63,226 bases of DNA, taken from a virus. The translations under genes were made by a program, and so were the position numbers. The stretch is from IMG/VR virus record IMGVR_UViG_3300048876_000002, positions 1 to 63,226 of that record. The stretch is one strand, 5' to 3'. Below the pieces are notes generated by a model that had not been told where the DNA came from, ran no database searches, and saw only the letters and a program-made list of their open reading frames with translations. Within the stretch, counting starts at the first letter, position 1, and the number at the start of each line of letters is the position of its first letter. Below, one piece after another: positions 39,141 to 49,700 of this stretch.

Positions 39141-40400
39141 ATGAAAAAACTTCCCTTATTGATTCTAGCATTCTGCTGCCTCTGCGGAGCGCAGATAAAT
39201 TATCCAATGATGCCCATGCCGCGCCAGCAGTTCACGAATAACGGCGCACCGCTCTCTGGCGGATTCCTTTATACGTGGGCGGCAGGAACAAGCACGCCAC
39301 TCGCCACTTACCACATCGACACACTAGGAAGTCTCACAGCCAATACCAACCCGGTAATCTTAGACGTGAACGGTTCGGCTGAAGTCCGACTACTTCCGCA
39401 AGCCTACAAGATGCAGTTGACCGATTCCAATAACGTGCAAATCTGGCAGATTGACCAGATTCAAGACTTCGGCCAACTAGCCCTCGCGTCATCCGTCCTC
39501 CTAAATCCTGCGTTCGCGAACCTGCAAACTATCGCCGGACCATTGGCCTTTACGACTCTCTCGCTGAATAGTGGAACCCCCCTGACAACGACAAACCAGA
39601 GCGGCACAGGTAGTTTGTGTCTTGTCACAAATTGCGCGTTGGTAACGCCGTCACTAAATGGGGTGAACATTGCCAACAGCCCAGGAACCTATCAGAATTT
39701 TGCAAACTCAGTTTCGCCGGGGACGATCCTTAATGATTTGGCTAATTTGGTAGCACCGGGCAACGCGGGAGTAAAAACCGCGCCAGCGGGAACGACTGGC
39801 GGAATTATGGGGATTGTGAGCGCGGGAGCTGGGACGACGGGCGTAGCTACAGTACAGGAATCCGGGCAATCGTTTTGCAACTTCGACGGGGCTGCAACTA
39901 CTGGCGATTATGTGCAAATGAGCAGCTCGGTTGCGGGAGACTGCACGGACGCTGGCGCAAACTATCCGACCTCCGGGCAGGTGATTGGAAGAGTTGAGCA
40001 GACTTCCGGTTCTCCGGCGCTTTTGGGACTGACTCTGTTTGGGCCGGAAATACAGGTTCCTACAACACTCGGCCTTGCCGCCATCACATCATGTGCAACA
40101 GGGCTTGGGGCCGGTTCTAGTCCCGCACTTACTTGCAGCAGCGCAAAAGACGGTGGCGGGTATATCTCGTTAACTACAGGCAGCAGCCCTAGCACTAATT
40201 CTCAAGTATGGATTATCTCTTTCGGCGCAACGCATACCGGGCACAACTGCTCGATCTCTCCAGCAAATGCTGCCGCAGTTAGTTCGGGCGTATTTATAGG
40301 CAGCAATAGCGTTACCCCGACCTTCTATATAGATTCTGGGGCAAGCGCCCTCACTGGAGCGACATTATATGCGTGGCAGTATACCTGTAATTTTTACTGA
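39141..40400 (+). CDS. Tail-fibre-like protein with signal peptide, 419 aa
   Basis: The first residues MKKLPLLILAFCCLCGAQ form a signal peptide. It is followed by a head-binding-type domain seen in podovirus tail fibres: PRQQFTNNGAPLSGGFLYTW, then AGTSTPLATYHID, NPVILDVNGSAEVRL and a YKMQLTDS...IWQIDQI segment (to about residue 110). The rest is Gly/Ser/Thr-rich strand structure. In-frame ATGs at 39063, 39114 and 39132 would bury the signal peptide internally. A virion adaptor with an export signal is unexpected. Confidence 0.78.
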   Translation: MKKLPLLILAFCCLCGAQINYPMMPMPRQQFTNNGAPLSGGFLYTWAAGTSTPLATYHIDTLGSLTANTNPVILDVNGSAEVRLLPQAYKMQLTDSNNVQIWQIDQIQDFGQLALASSVLLNPAFANLQTIAGPLAFTTLSLNSGTPLTTTNQSGTGSLCLVTNCALVTPSLNGVNIANSPGTYQNFANSVSPGTILNDLANLVAPGNAGVKTAPAGTTGGIMGIVSAGAGTTGVATVQESGQSFCNFDGAATTGDYVQMSSSVAGDCTDAGANYPTSGQVIGRVEQTSGSPALLGLTLFGPEIQVPTTLGLAAITSCATGLGAGSSPALTCSSAKDGGGYISLTTGSSPSTNSQVWIISFGATHTGHNCSISPANAAAVSSGVFIGSNSVTPTFYIDSGASALTGATLYAWQYTCNFY

Positions 40401-40417
40401 TCAAGAAAGGATTCACC

Positions 40418-42457
40418 ATGCTTAGGAAGTTACTTATCATTCTAATCCTTTCTTCGCCAGCATTTTCCCAACTGAGTTCCACGGGAAACATCACAGCCTC
40501 GGGCACGACTTGCGCTACGACGAACGCCTGCATTGTGCTCACGCTGTTTAATAGTCCGACACTCTCGACCACGGCTGCAACAATCACGGTCTCAGGCACA
40601 TATTCTGGAACGCTGCAATTCGAGATTAGTGCGGACGGCATCAACTTCTCCGCTATTTCAGGTATTAACGGCGCGAGTACGGCAAGTTCTACTACGTCCA
40701 CAGGAACGTGGACCTTCGGGATTCCAGCCCAGAATGTTCTTCGTGTAAGGGCATCTGCATTTTCATCGGGAACGGCTACGATTCTCATTCAAGCATCTGC
40801 TGGGCAGACTCCAACGGCGGCTCAAGTTCTAGCTCTCTTTGGCGGGCCTGGGACCAGTTCGCAATACCTCGCTGCAAATGGAACGATTCAGACGGCTGCT
40901 GGCGGCGCTGGAACGGTGACCACTACTGGCTCTCCTGCCTCTCCCAACCTTGCCGCGTTCTCTGGTGCTACCTCGATTACCAATGCCACGGCGCATAACG
41001 TCTCATCCCCGCTTAATTGTCCGGCAGCCTCGGCTTCCGGCACAGCCTACACTTGCACCACCACTCCCACCTTCGTTCCTGCCGATGGCGATGTGATCCT
41101 GTTCCAGGCCGACGTGGCGAACACAGGCGCGGCCACTCTCGTGGTAAATAGTCAGTCCGGAACTCCTGCGATAAAAAAGCAAGGCGGGGGCACGGCGCTT
41201 GTAGCCAACGATCTTCTAGTAGGCCAAGATACGCTACTGGAGTTCGACGGCACTAACTGGCAGATGCAGGGGCAAACGGGAAATGCGGCTAGTGGGACTG
41301 GTTTTACTGTTTCCGGTAGCACAGCATTATTTGGAACCTCTCCGACCGGGGGAACATTTAATCTGTACCTTGGCACCGGCACCACACAAGGAGTCACTAC
41401 CGCCACAGGTACGAACAACATTTGCGTGAATGCCTCGAACTTGGAATGCTATTACTCTCTCACTAGCGGGTCTACTAACATCGCCATCGGGCAATCGTCC
41501 TTATTCAGTTTGACTCAAGGATCTTTTAATGTGGCAATCGGGAACGACTTAGGTGGCGTTACCACTGGCACAAAGAATACGGCTGTGGGGAACTCGGCGC
41601 AGTCTGGTGGGTTGAATGTAAGCCAGGTAACCGCAGTCGGATGGGGAGCCCTTCAAAACAATCAAACCGTCGAGGCGTCGGCGTTCGGAAACCAATCACA
41701 GCAAGCCAATACCACTGGATTGAATTCTTCCTTTGGGTCGCTCGCTCTGCTTAACAATACCGACGGAACCAACAACGACGTATTTGGCGAAGATACTATC
41801 CGAGACAACGTGCATGGAAGTCGTAACATTGCAATGGGCGCTCGCGCAGGACAAAGTATAAACGGTGGTAATGATAATACTGCACTTGGATTTACCGCTG
41901 GTTATACCGCAACCACGGCGAACGCCAACGTGACTGGAAACTTCAACACTTGGGTAGGGTCGGGCACAGGACCGGGGAGCGCGACGCAGTTTAGCAACCA
42001 AACGGTCATTGGTGCTCTTGCTTTAGGGACTTGTAGTAACTGTGTAGTGCTTGGAAGAACAACAGCAATCGTGGCTGGCGGTGACACGACATTCGCGGCA
42101 CGGTTTTCAGTGGATAGTTCCACAACTCTTGTGGCGGGAGATTTCGTGCTCAGTGCTGAGTGGGGCACCACGGCCTCAATCGTCATCACGGACACTACAT
42201 CGAAAGACTCGGCGGCTGTAGTTACCGTCACATCCGCCGGAACTGGCCAAGCTGCGAATCCGACCATCGCGTTTACCTTCCACGATGGAACTTGGACAAA
42301 CACTCCCGCCTGCATTGCCATCCAGACAGGCGGAACAGGAATCTTTGGCGACAGCACCACGACGGCTAGATCTGCCACCGCCCAAACTTGGCAGTGGAAT
42401 GCAACCCCGACTGCCGCCGCAAATTACCAGTTTACAATTCACTGTACAGGGACATAA
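40418..42457 (+). CDS. Adhesin-like protein with signal peptide and YadA-type head repeats, 679 aa
   Basis: ATG 40418 follows AAAGGA. Signal peptide MLRKLLIILILSSPAFSQ. Residues about 345-560 repeat NIAIGQSSL, NVAIGNDLG, NTAVGNSAQ, NIAMGARAG, NTALGFTAG, the beta-roll repeats of trimeric autotransporter heads, also used in phage fibres. The N-terminal half is Ser/Thr-rich beta structure. Probably a trimeric receptor-binding fibre or an exported adhesin. Confidence 0.8.
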   Translation: MLRKLLIILILSSPAFSQLSSTGNITASGTTCATTNACIVLTLFNSPTLSTTAATITVSGTYSGTLQFEISADGINFSAISGINGASTASSTTSTGTWTFGIPAQNVLRVRASAFSSGTATILIQASAGQTPTAAQVLALFGGPGTSSQYLAANGTIQTAAGGAGTVTTTGSPASPNLAAFSGATSITNATAHNVSSPLNCPAASASGTAYTCTTTPTFVPADGDVILFQADVANTGAATLVVNSQSGTPAIKKQGGGTALVANDLLVGQDTLLEFDGTNWQMQGQTGNAASGTGFTVSGSTALFGTSPTGGTFNLYLGTGTTQGVTTATGTNNICVNASNLECYYSLTSGSTNIAIGQSSLFSLTQGSFNVAIGNDLGGVTTGTKNTAVGNSAQSGGLNVSQVTAVGWGALQNNQTVEASAFGNQSQQANTTGLNSSFGSLALLNNTDGTNNDVFGEDTIRDNVHGSRNIAMGARAGQSINGGNDNTALGFTAGYTATTANANVTGNFNTWVGSGTGPGSATQFSNQTVIGALALGTCSNCVVLGRTTAIVAGGDTTFAARFSVDSSTTLVAGDFVLSAEWGTTASIVITDTTSKDSAAVVTVTSAGTGQAANPTIAFTFHDGTWTNTPACIAIQTGGTGIFGDSTTTARSATAQTWQWNATPTAAANYQFTIHCTGT

Positions 42458-42458
42458 T

Positions 42459-42920
42459 ATGAAACGATTGCTATGCGTACTTTTGATCCTCGCGGGTTCG
42501 CTGTCAGCCCAAACCTCTGACGGTCCGACGGGACGTATCCACCCACTCACGTTAACAGTAGCGGGCAACACGGGCGCACATGGCGTTAGTACTGTATTCA
42601 CTGCCCCCGCAACGCACCTGTACCGCGTCGAGTGGAGTATGCGGACGACGGTCGTAGCCACGTCCGGCACAATGTCGGCACTTACTCTCGCGTGGAACAA
42701 TGGGAATGCGATAAGCCGGAACGCTCTTCTCGTCGGACCCCAGTTGCTCGACCTTGCGAGCTTGGTTAGCACGGGGCTTACCTCAGCAGAGATTACAGGC
42801 GTACAAGAGATGTACGTCGCATCGGGCACAAGCGTTACTTGGGCGACGACAGTCGGCACTGCGATTGTTGGATCGCCACAATACACCGTGGAATTCCGCG
42901 TATTCGATGCGGGGAGTTAG
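42459..42920 (+). CDS. Secreted beta protein, 153 aa
   Basis: ATG 42459 lies 1 base after the previous stop. Signal peptide MKRLLCVLLILAGSLSAQ, then a beta-sandwich-like domain (HPLTLTVAGNTGAHGVSTVF, LYRVEWSMRTTVVATSGT). Probably a small partner of the adjacent fibres. Confidence 0.72.
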   Translation: MKRLLCVLLILAGSLSAQTSDGPTGRIHPLTLTVAGNTGAHGVSTVFTAPATHLYRVEWSMRTTVVATSGTMSALTLAWNNGNAISRNALLVGPQLLDLASLVSTGLTSAEITGVQEMYVASGTSVTWATTVGTAIVGSPQYTVEFRVFDAGS

Positions 42921-45900
42921 ATGATGCGCCGACTGCTTATCCTCGCTATACTACTTCTGTTGGGAGTAGCCTTTTCCTTTGGCACAACTGGTGTACGCTT
43001 TGACCTCGGAGGGCCTATTGCCGGGGTTTCAACGATCAGCGCGCAGCCATCCAATAATGGGCAGAATGCCGACTACTTGATCGTGCTTGCCCCCGTATCA
43101 CTAAACTGGTGCGCCTATCCAGCTAACAGCATTCAGGGTGTGCCCTGCACGAACTACAGCCCTACGTATACCGATTTGCTCCTCGGCACGCCCTGCCCGA
43201 GCACGCAGCCAATCGTGCTTCAGCAGACGAATGTTTGCGTCAGTTTCAGTGATGCGCTGGGCAATCTGGGAGTAAACGCCGCAGCGGGAACCTATACCTA
43301 TACTCTCACTTCCGGTTCGACTACATATGGCCCCTACACGGTCACTCTGGGAGGCAGCAGCGCAGGTGGGGGTGGGATAACCATCACAACCGTAGCTGGG
43401 CTTGCATTAGTGCCCGTCAAGACAAATGGTACCCTGGCCACGGTTACCAATGGTGCAAATGCTTCCGACTGCACGGTAGGCGGCGGCGTGTTTTTGGTAA
43501 ACTGTCAATATAATGGTTCTATATGGTCGCCGCTTACGAGTGCTACTGGGGGAAACGGCTGCACGTACACACAAAGTACGTCAACGGTAACCTGCCCAAA
43601 CGTTGTTGTAACTGGCTTTTGGAATACCACTACTCCATTAACTTGGGCGACTACTTTCCCTACTAATCCTTGCACGACGGCATCTTTCGACTCGCCTTAC
43701 CTTGTTACCGGACTGGTATCGGGATACTCCGGCATCACCATGAACAACGACGGCAATTTCTGCCTGTTTGTGAATGGCGTATATCAAGGTAATTTAGGGG
43801 CGGGCGTTACCCTTACCGGAACGAATCCTTTTACGAGCGTTAATTCTTTCTCGGGCACGACCACTCTTGCAAGCGCCAACGGCGTCTTGAATCCGGCAAT
43901 GTGCAGCACGGCAACTCCTCCGAGTTGGTGTTCTCCGGGATTGGAAATCGGCGGGTGGACGAACGCAGCGATTGCAGCGTTGCCGGGTCAGTGCGGGAAA
44001 ATCTTCATCCCCTCTGGAACGTATTCACAGAACACAACGATCCTGAAACCTCGTTGCGTGAGCATGAAAGGAGCAGGACGGCTCTCTACGGTCCTTAACT
44101 GGACTCCGACTGCCGGGAACGCTTTGGTAATCGAGGACAGCACGGGCACAAGTATTTACCCAGAAGGGGAAGTTTCTGATCTCACGTTAAATGGTTCTGG
44201 AACAAGCCACACAGCAGACGGAGTTTACCTTGGCGGCGATCCGAATGGTACTACCGTTAAAGTCTATGTAAACGGAGTCGCCACAGGAACCGTGATTCCC
44301 ACCACAGCCTATGGCGACCACAACAATTTCAACCGTGTTTCCATTCAGGCATTCAACAATGGTGTGCGCTGGGGGAATAACGCTTGGTCGCACAGTTTCA
44401 ATCAAAGCCTAATTGCGGGGAACAATGTCGGAGTGAACTCGAACTCCGGGGGGACTGTGACTGGGTCCGGTGAGGCTGAATCCTTCATCGCAACCAGAGT
44501 GCAGAACAACCTGACCAGTGGATTCAACTTGGAAGATTATGCTGATTTTTATATCGACTCGGGAAGTTGCGATTTCAACCCTGTGTGTTTGGTGATCACC
44601 GGAGCGGTTCAAGTCCGCGTGCAGAAGGAGCATTTCGAGCAAAACTCCGGGAACATGATTACCATTGCGTCATTCCCGGATTACCGGTTGCATCTCACCG
44701 TGGCCAATAGTTCAATGGTATACGATCAGGCAAGCGGAACACAGGCGCAGGCCATCGCAGTAACTACTGGCTCAGGAAACTCAGTATCCGTTGATCTTGA
44801 CGATGTGTGGGCATTTGTACTGAATGCAGGCACATTTACTGTTACCAATTTAGTGAATTGGTCAGCCCCGGTTACTGGCAGTGCGAACATTCTACGAATC
44901 GTAGAACCGCATCTGGTAAGTTCATTTCCTGGCGGTGCATCCAATCTTCCGTGTTCATCGTTTGCGCCCACCAGTGGATGCACGATTGACGATCCTCAAC
45001 ATGGCACGCTTAGTACGACTGGGCTGGCAGCAACCACAATTAACGGCCTGACGGCACCCAGCGGCTCTTCGGGAGCTTACCTCGCTGAACTTAGCGGCAC
45101 ATTTACCAACAACTATCCCACTATATTCAATGGCACACTTGTGCTGAATGCGGCGACAACACTGTTTAAGTCTGCGGCTTACACGCCGAGTACGGCAGGA
45201 CTGTTTGGCTACGACAGCACAAATAATCGCTTTGTTGGAGGCAACGGCACAAACACTAGTTTCCTGAACTGGATTGCTTCCACGGCCTCAATCACCACTG
45301 GTCATTGCGCTCAGTTTACAGGCACAAAGGGGCAACTTGTAGATGCAGGAGCGGCTTGCGGTACAGGAGGCGGATCGAGCGGCAACGGACCTTCCGGCTC
45401 AACTGGAGTGGGGATTGTCACCACCACAACGAATGGCTACGCGCCACTCTACGGAAACTACAGTGCAAGCGTGGCGGTTGCCAACGTTGGTAATATCGCT
45501 CAGTCGGTCGGGGCTGTAGCGAATGCCATCTCGCAACTATCTGTAACTTTAGGGACCGCTGTAGCGAGTGGAAAGACCTTGACGGTGACGCTCTATGATG
45601 TCACGGCGGCAAGTGCTCAGGCGGTTACTTGCACGGTTGCGGCTTTAGCGACGACCTGCACAGATGTAACGCATTCCTACAGTGCCCCGGCAGGAGATAC
45701 GCTGGCATGGCAGGTTGTCGGCACTGCCTCACTTACTACTAACCTTGCCATCGGCGCACAGGTCGGATCGGCATCTACGTTCTCTGGCAATACCCCCGTA
45801 GCAGTCTCACAAGGCGGAGGCGGAACCACACAGAATGACCTTTTATCTTACGACGCCAACGGCAACGCGGTGGACTCCGGAAATTGCTTGGAACACTATT

Positions 45901-46382
45901 CGCCCATTCCAGGAAGTAGCGATCAATTAACCGGGGCCGGGACATTTGCGACCACGATTGCATTGACTGCCGGGGTGCCGGGATGCCTTGTTGCAGGAAG
46001 CGTACTGACAATCCTCGGCCACGGTACAGGCAATGCTGCGGGCACAGAGAATCTTGCTCTACAAATTGGGGCAGGAGGTAATAGCACAATTTGTCCCGCT
46101 CCCACGGCACCCGTTGTGGTCCCAACGTCCGCATTTTATTGGGACGCAATTTGCTATATCCAAATCAACACCACTGGCAACCCAGGAACCGCATTTGCCT
46201 GGGGTGCATGGCAAGTCTCAAACGTCAATGGTGGCTCTATTGCGGCGAAGACCTTTGCGGTGACCGGAGTTTCGACTGTGGCGTTCAACACTGTTACCCC
46301 AGGCACAGTAAATGTGCAGGCTTCGACCATGACCGCAACCAACATCAATCTCCTATCCTTGGATACAAAGGTGATCCATTAA
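42921..46382 (+). CDS. Large pectate-lyase-fold depolymerase-like protein with signal peptide, 1153 aa
   Basis: ATG 42921 follows the previous stop directly. Signal-like start MMRRLLILAILLLLGVAFSF. Residues about 340-620 show the right-handed beta-helix pattern of pectate lyase/tailspike enzymes (GKIFIPSGTYSQNTTILKP, VSMKGAGRLSTVLNW, repeated DGVYLGG and NNGVRWG turns). Such proteins cleave surface polysaccharide during adsorption. The remainder is Gly/Thr/Ser-rich strands. No catalytic residue can be assigned from sequence alone. Confidence 0.8.
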   Translation: MMRRLLILAILLLLGVAFSFGTTGVRFDLGGPIAGVSTISAQPSNNGQNADYLIVLAPVSLNWCAYPANSIQGVPCTNYSPTYTDLLLGTPCPSTQPIVLQQTNVCVSFSDALGNLGVNAAAGTYTYTLTSGSTTYGPYTVTLGGSSAGGGGITITTVAGLALVPVKTNGTLATVTNGANASDCTVGGGVFLVNCQYNGSIWSPLTSATGGNGCTYTQSTSTVTCPNVVVTGFWNTTTPLTWATTFPTNPCTTASFDSPYLVTGLVSGYSGITMNNDGNFCLFVNGVYQGNLGAGVTLTGTNPFTSVNSFSGTTTLASANGVLNPAMCSTATPPSWCSPGLEIGGWTNAAIAALPGQCGKIFIPSGTYSQNTTILKPRCVSMKGAGRLSTVLNWTPTAGNALVIEDSTGTSIYPEGEVSDLTLNGSGTSHTADGVYLGGDPNGTTVKVYVNGVATGTVIPTTAYGDHNNFNRVSIQAFNNGVRWGNNAWSHSFNQSLIAGNNVGVNSNSGGTVTGSGEAESFIATRVQNNLTSGFNLEDYADFYIDSGSCDFNPVCLVITGAVQVRVQKEHFEQNSGNMITIASFPDYRLHLTVANSSMVYDQASGTQAQAIAVTTGSGNSVSVDLDDVWAFVLNAGTFTVTNLVNWSAPVTGSANILRIVEPHLVSSFPGGASNLPCSSFAPTSGCTIDDPQHGTLSTTGLAATTINGLTAPSGSSGAYLAELSGTFTNNYPTIFNGTLVLNAATTLFKSAAYTPSTAGLFGYDSTNNRFVGGNGTNTSFLNWIASTASITTGHCAQFTGTKGQLVDAGAACGTGGGSSGNGPSGSTGVGIVTTTTNGYAPLYGNYSASVAVANVGNIAQSVGAVANAISQLSVTLGTAVASGKTLTVTLYDVTAASAQAVTCTVAALATTCTDVTHSYSAPAGDTLAWQVVGTASLTTNLAIGAQVGSASTFSGNTPVAVSQGGGGTTQNDLLSYDANGNAVDSGNCLEHYSPIPGSSDQLTGAGTFATTIALTAGVPGCLVAGSVLTILGHGTGNAAGTENLALQIGAGGNSTICPAPTAPVVVPTSAFYWDAICYIQINTTGNPGTAFAWGAWQVSNVNGGSIAAKTFAVTGVSTVAFNTVTPGTVNVQASTMTATNINLLSLDTKVIH

Positions 46383-46781
46383 ATGATCAAACGACTCTTG
46401 TTGCTGTATATGCTGTTCGCCAGCCTTTCGGCGTTTGCTCAAGCAAGCACTCGTCCGGTCGTTTTAACTTGGACTCCTCCATCCACGGCTGGATTCACTG
46501 GGTATGAGGTATATCGCTGCACTGTGCCCACGGGAGCCACGTCCTGCACCCCAACTATAGGCACACCGCTCAACTCGACTATTCTCACAGGGGCGACATA
46601 TACGGACAACCCGACAACGCAAACCGCTTACGGCTATACCGTCGTCGCAGTCTACCCGCCGTGTTCGCTGACAAGTTCATTGACTACGGCCTGCGGGGCG
46701 GGCGGAGCGGTCACGCTGACATTTGTCCCTGTACCGCCCCAAGGAGTCGGAGCTACGAATCTGGTGATTGTGGTTCAGTAG
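46383..46781 (+). CDS. Secreted fibronectin type III-like protein, 132 aa
   Basis: ATG 46383 abuts the previous stop. Signal peptide MIKRLLLLYMLFASLSAFAQ, then the FN3 pattern VVLTWTPPSTAGFTGYEVYR ... TAYGYTVVAVYP. FN3 domains are common in exported carbohydrate enzymes and phage tails. Confidence 0.78.
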   Translation: MIKRLLLLYMLFASLSAFAQASTRPVVLTWTPPSTAGFTGYEVYRCTVPTGATSCTPTIGTPLNSTILTGATYTDNPTTQTAYGYTVVAVYPPCSLTSSLTTACGAGGAVTLTFVPVPPQGVGATNLVIVVQ

Positions 46782-46784
46782 CCT

Positions 46785-49700
46785 ATGTGGAAACTGCTCC
46801 CCATCTTACTGTTGGCCGTAACAGCGACCGCGCAGACGACCTCTAACATTGATGACCTCGGCCTCGGCACGCCCGGATGGCAAGCGCCCTGCTACTTTCC
46901 TTCATGCAACCCCGGTGGAGTAGGAACGCCGACGCTGGGTTCAGTGCATCAGACATTCGTCAACGCCTCGCCGAGCCTTGATGGCAACTCTATGTTGATG
47001 ACCGAGGTGGGGACCAATTATTCAAACGTGATGTACCACTACACCTTCGGGGCGAATAATTCAGCCACGGCGTTTACGGGGAGTTACGCCGTTTATATCC
47101 AGACCAGCCTAGCCCCTTGGCAAGTCTTCGGGATGGATATGTATCAGTACATTCCAGGCGTGCGCCTTATGTTTGGAAGCCAATGTGCCGTCGCAGGCAA
47201 CACTGCTGGATTATGGAGTTTCTTTAACCAGCAGCCAGCCCCGGACGGGGTATGGAATGTAAGCACCGTTCCTTGCCCACTCACGGCAGCAACTTGGTGG
47301 AATATTAGCATGACCGTGCATCGCGTGCCCGGTGATACATCTTGTCCCGGTGGACTTCCCGCTGAGCACTACGACTCGCTCACGCAATACACCGTTCCCT
47401 TTGCACCCGTCACCTACACGCTCAACCTCAGCTATTGCTCGGAAACAACAACCTTCGCCAACGATACCGGGATGCAGTTCGATGTCAGCGGCAGCGCGAC
47501 GGGCGGAACGAATACAGCTTTCGTCGATCAACAAAACTATCAAGCGAGCGTCACTACCGTGGCCCCAGCATCGTCTTGCACTCCCGCTGGGGGGACGTTC
47601 GGTTTGCCGCAAACCGTGCCTTGCACAAACGCAGCCCCGGTGCAGTGCTACAACTTCACGGGCGCGCCTAAGACGAATGGAACGACAGGTTGCCTCGCAG
47701 GGGCGCACTATACGGCCCCCATCACCGCAGGAAACTCCACGCTTTACATTGTTGGCGGAGGAACAGGTTACACAGACGGCCCCGTAACGCCTTATGGGTT
47801 CACCATTACAGGGCTGGCTGTTCCCGGAGGGCGAATCAATTCCGTTCAAGCCCCGGACCCCGCAGGAACGAATTTCGCGGCCTATAGTTCTGTTCTGGCA
47901 CAGAAGAACCCTTTACTGACAGGGCAGACGCTTCTGGTTGGCGTTGGCAACAGCGGTGCCAGTATTCTGTATCTCGACAGTGAATCTGGGACGGGAGTTT
48001 GCACCCCAAACAATACTGCTGGATTCACTTTGCTCGACGGTATCATCGCGTCTTATCCAACTAACGTACTCTTGGTTCCTGCGACTGAAGGTGGGACGAA
48101 TATAAACACTCCCGCGTGCGTGTTCTCTCAGGCGCAGGCAAATGCAGTAGCGTTGTCTTGGACTTCCGGAATGACCATGCTCCCAAGTTGGTATTTGAAT
48201 ATCTCAGGGACTTACTGGCAGATGCAGGCCGGGTGCTATGGAGGTTCTGGATATTCCAATGCGTGTCAACTAGGAACCGTAGAGCCAGTAGCCTGCTACG
48301 GCACTGCTGGGCCGTGTACAGACGGGACAGCCGTGATGACCAAGATTGGCGCAAACGCCCCTCTGCAAGATGTCTCTTGTTCCGCCAATTATAAATGTGG
48401 ACCCGCGTCCGCAAACTGTTATACAGCAAACGGCAGTGCTCCAATTGTCATCAACTCCGGTGCTTTTGCCCCATGCTCATCCACGGAAGTAATTCAGGGG
48501 GAACCGATTCCGTGGGAACTTCCGATTGTTAATTACTACGAGCAGCAGATCGCTGCGTTCATAAGTCACTACAATGGCAACGTGAATATGGGATACATGC
48601 GCCCTGGTTCTCCAGCAGGCGGAGAACTGTCCCCGCTTGGGATTTCTGCTACTACTCCAAGCAACGCGGTCTGGCCATTTTCAGGAAGTTCTAGCGCCCA
48701 GAAACGTGCAACATTCCTTAGCTGGGTGAGCGTTCTCGATGCCTACGTTATGGCGCAGACTCCCACCTTTCCGATCTTCACTGATCTAAACAATGCAGGG
48801 AACCCTTCAGACGCTAATTATGCGGATCAAGAAGCCTTACTGGCTTACCAAGACTGCTTTCAGGGCTTAGGGACCAACGGTTATCAAGTGAAGGACGTTC
48901 TCGCCCTAGAGGGTGTGAATGCTGGATGCAATCTTACGACCGGACTGGTTGGCGGGACGACTACCTGCGGCTCTGGTGACTTCCCGTGGCTTTTCCTGAC
49001 CTATCCAAAGAATTCCTGCGGTCAGCATATGTACCATTCCTTGCAGACGTTGACCGGAATGACTCCGCTGTATTGCAACGCTGCGACGGGTACTTGTCCG
49101 GGAATCACTGGACCTCCGGGGCCACTCCCTACGGGAACGAACTGCACATTAGGGTTCCCCGGCCTCATTTCTTTTCTTGGAACTCTGGCGAATGTCGGCA
49201 TCGGTGCACTGAATCAGAAGATCATCGTCGATAATCTTGAACTTTATGTCAACGCTCCGAGCAACAATACAAACGCCGGTACTGGGTGTGCTGGCACGCC
49301 TGCATGGCCTGCCAGTGACATACTGCTCGCTTTGTACCCAAATTACTCGGGAACCGTTGGAGCGCAGACTCAGTACCTATCGGCCCCGGCTGGCTGTACT
49401 GCCCCAGCGGCAGGGTGTGTTAAGCCAGTTTTGAGCTATGATGCGGCTTTTGCTCAGTATCTTGGGATTGGGACAGCCCTTGGCGGAACGGCCCCTACAG
49501 GACTGACGGTGTTCGGCAGCGGTTCCGTTCCATACGGCCCTCCGTTGTATAGTGTCTCGACAATTTCCACGGCTAATCCAGGCACTATCGCTCCGATCTT
49601 CATTGCAACAGCCCCGACTTCCACGACCTGTTTAGGGATGTGCCAGAATTCCGTAGCCTACGATACTACGCTTAATCCTGTTGGCACTGACATCATCTCT

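Noticed and set aside
42285-42458. Longer N-terminus for the 42459 gene
   Set aside because: It would run inside the end of the preceding gene and bury a clear signal peptide; ATG 42459 is preferred.
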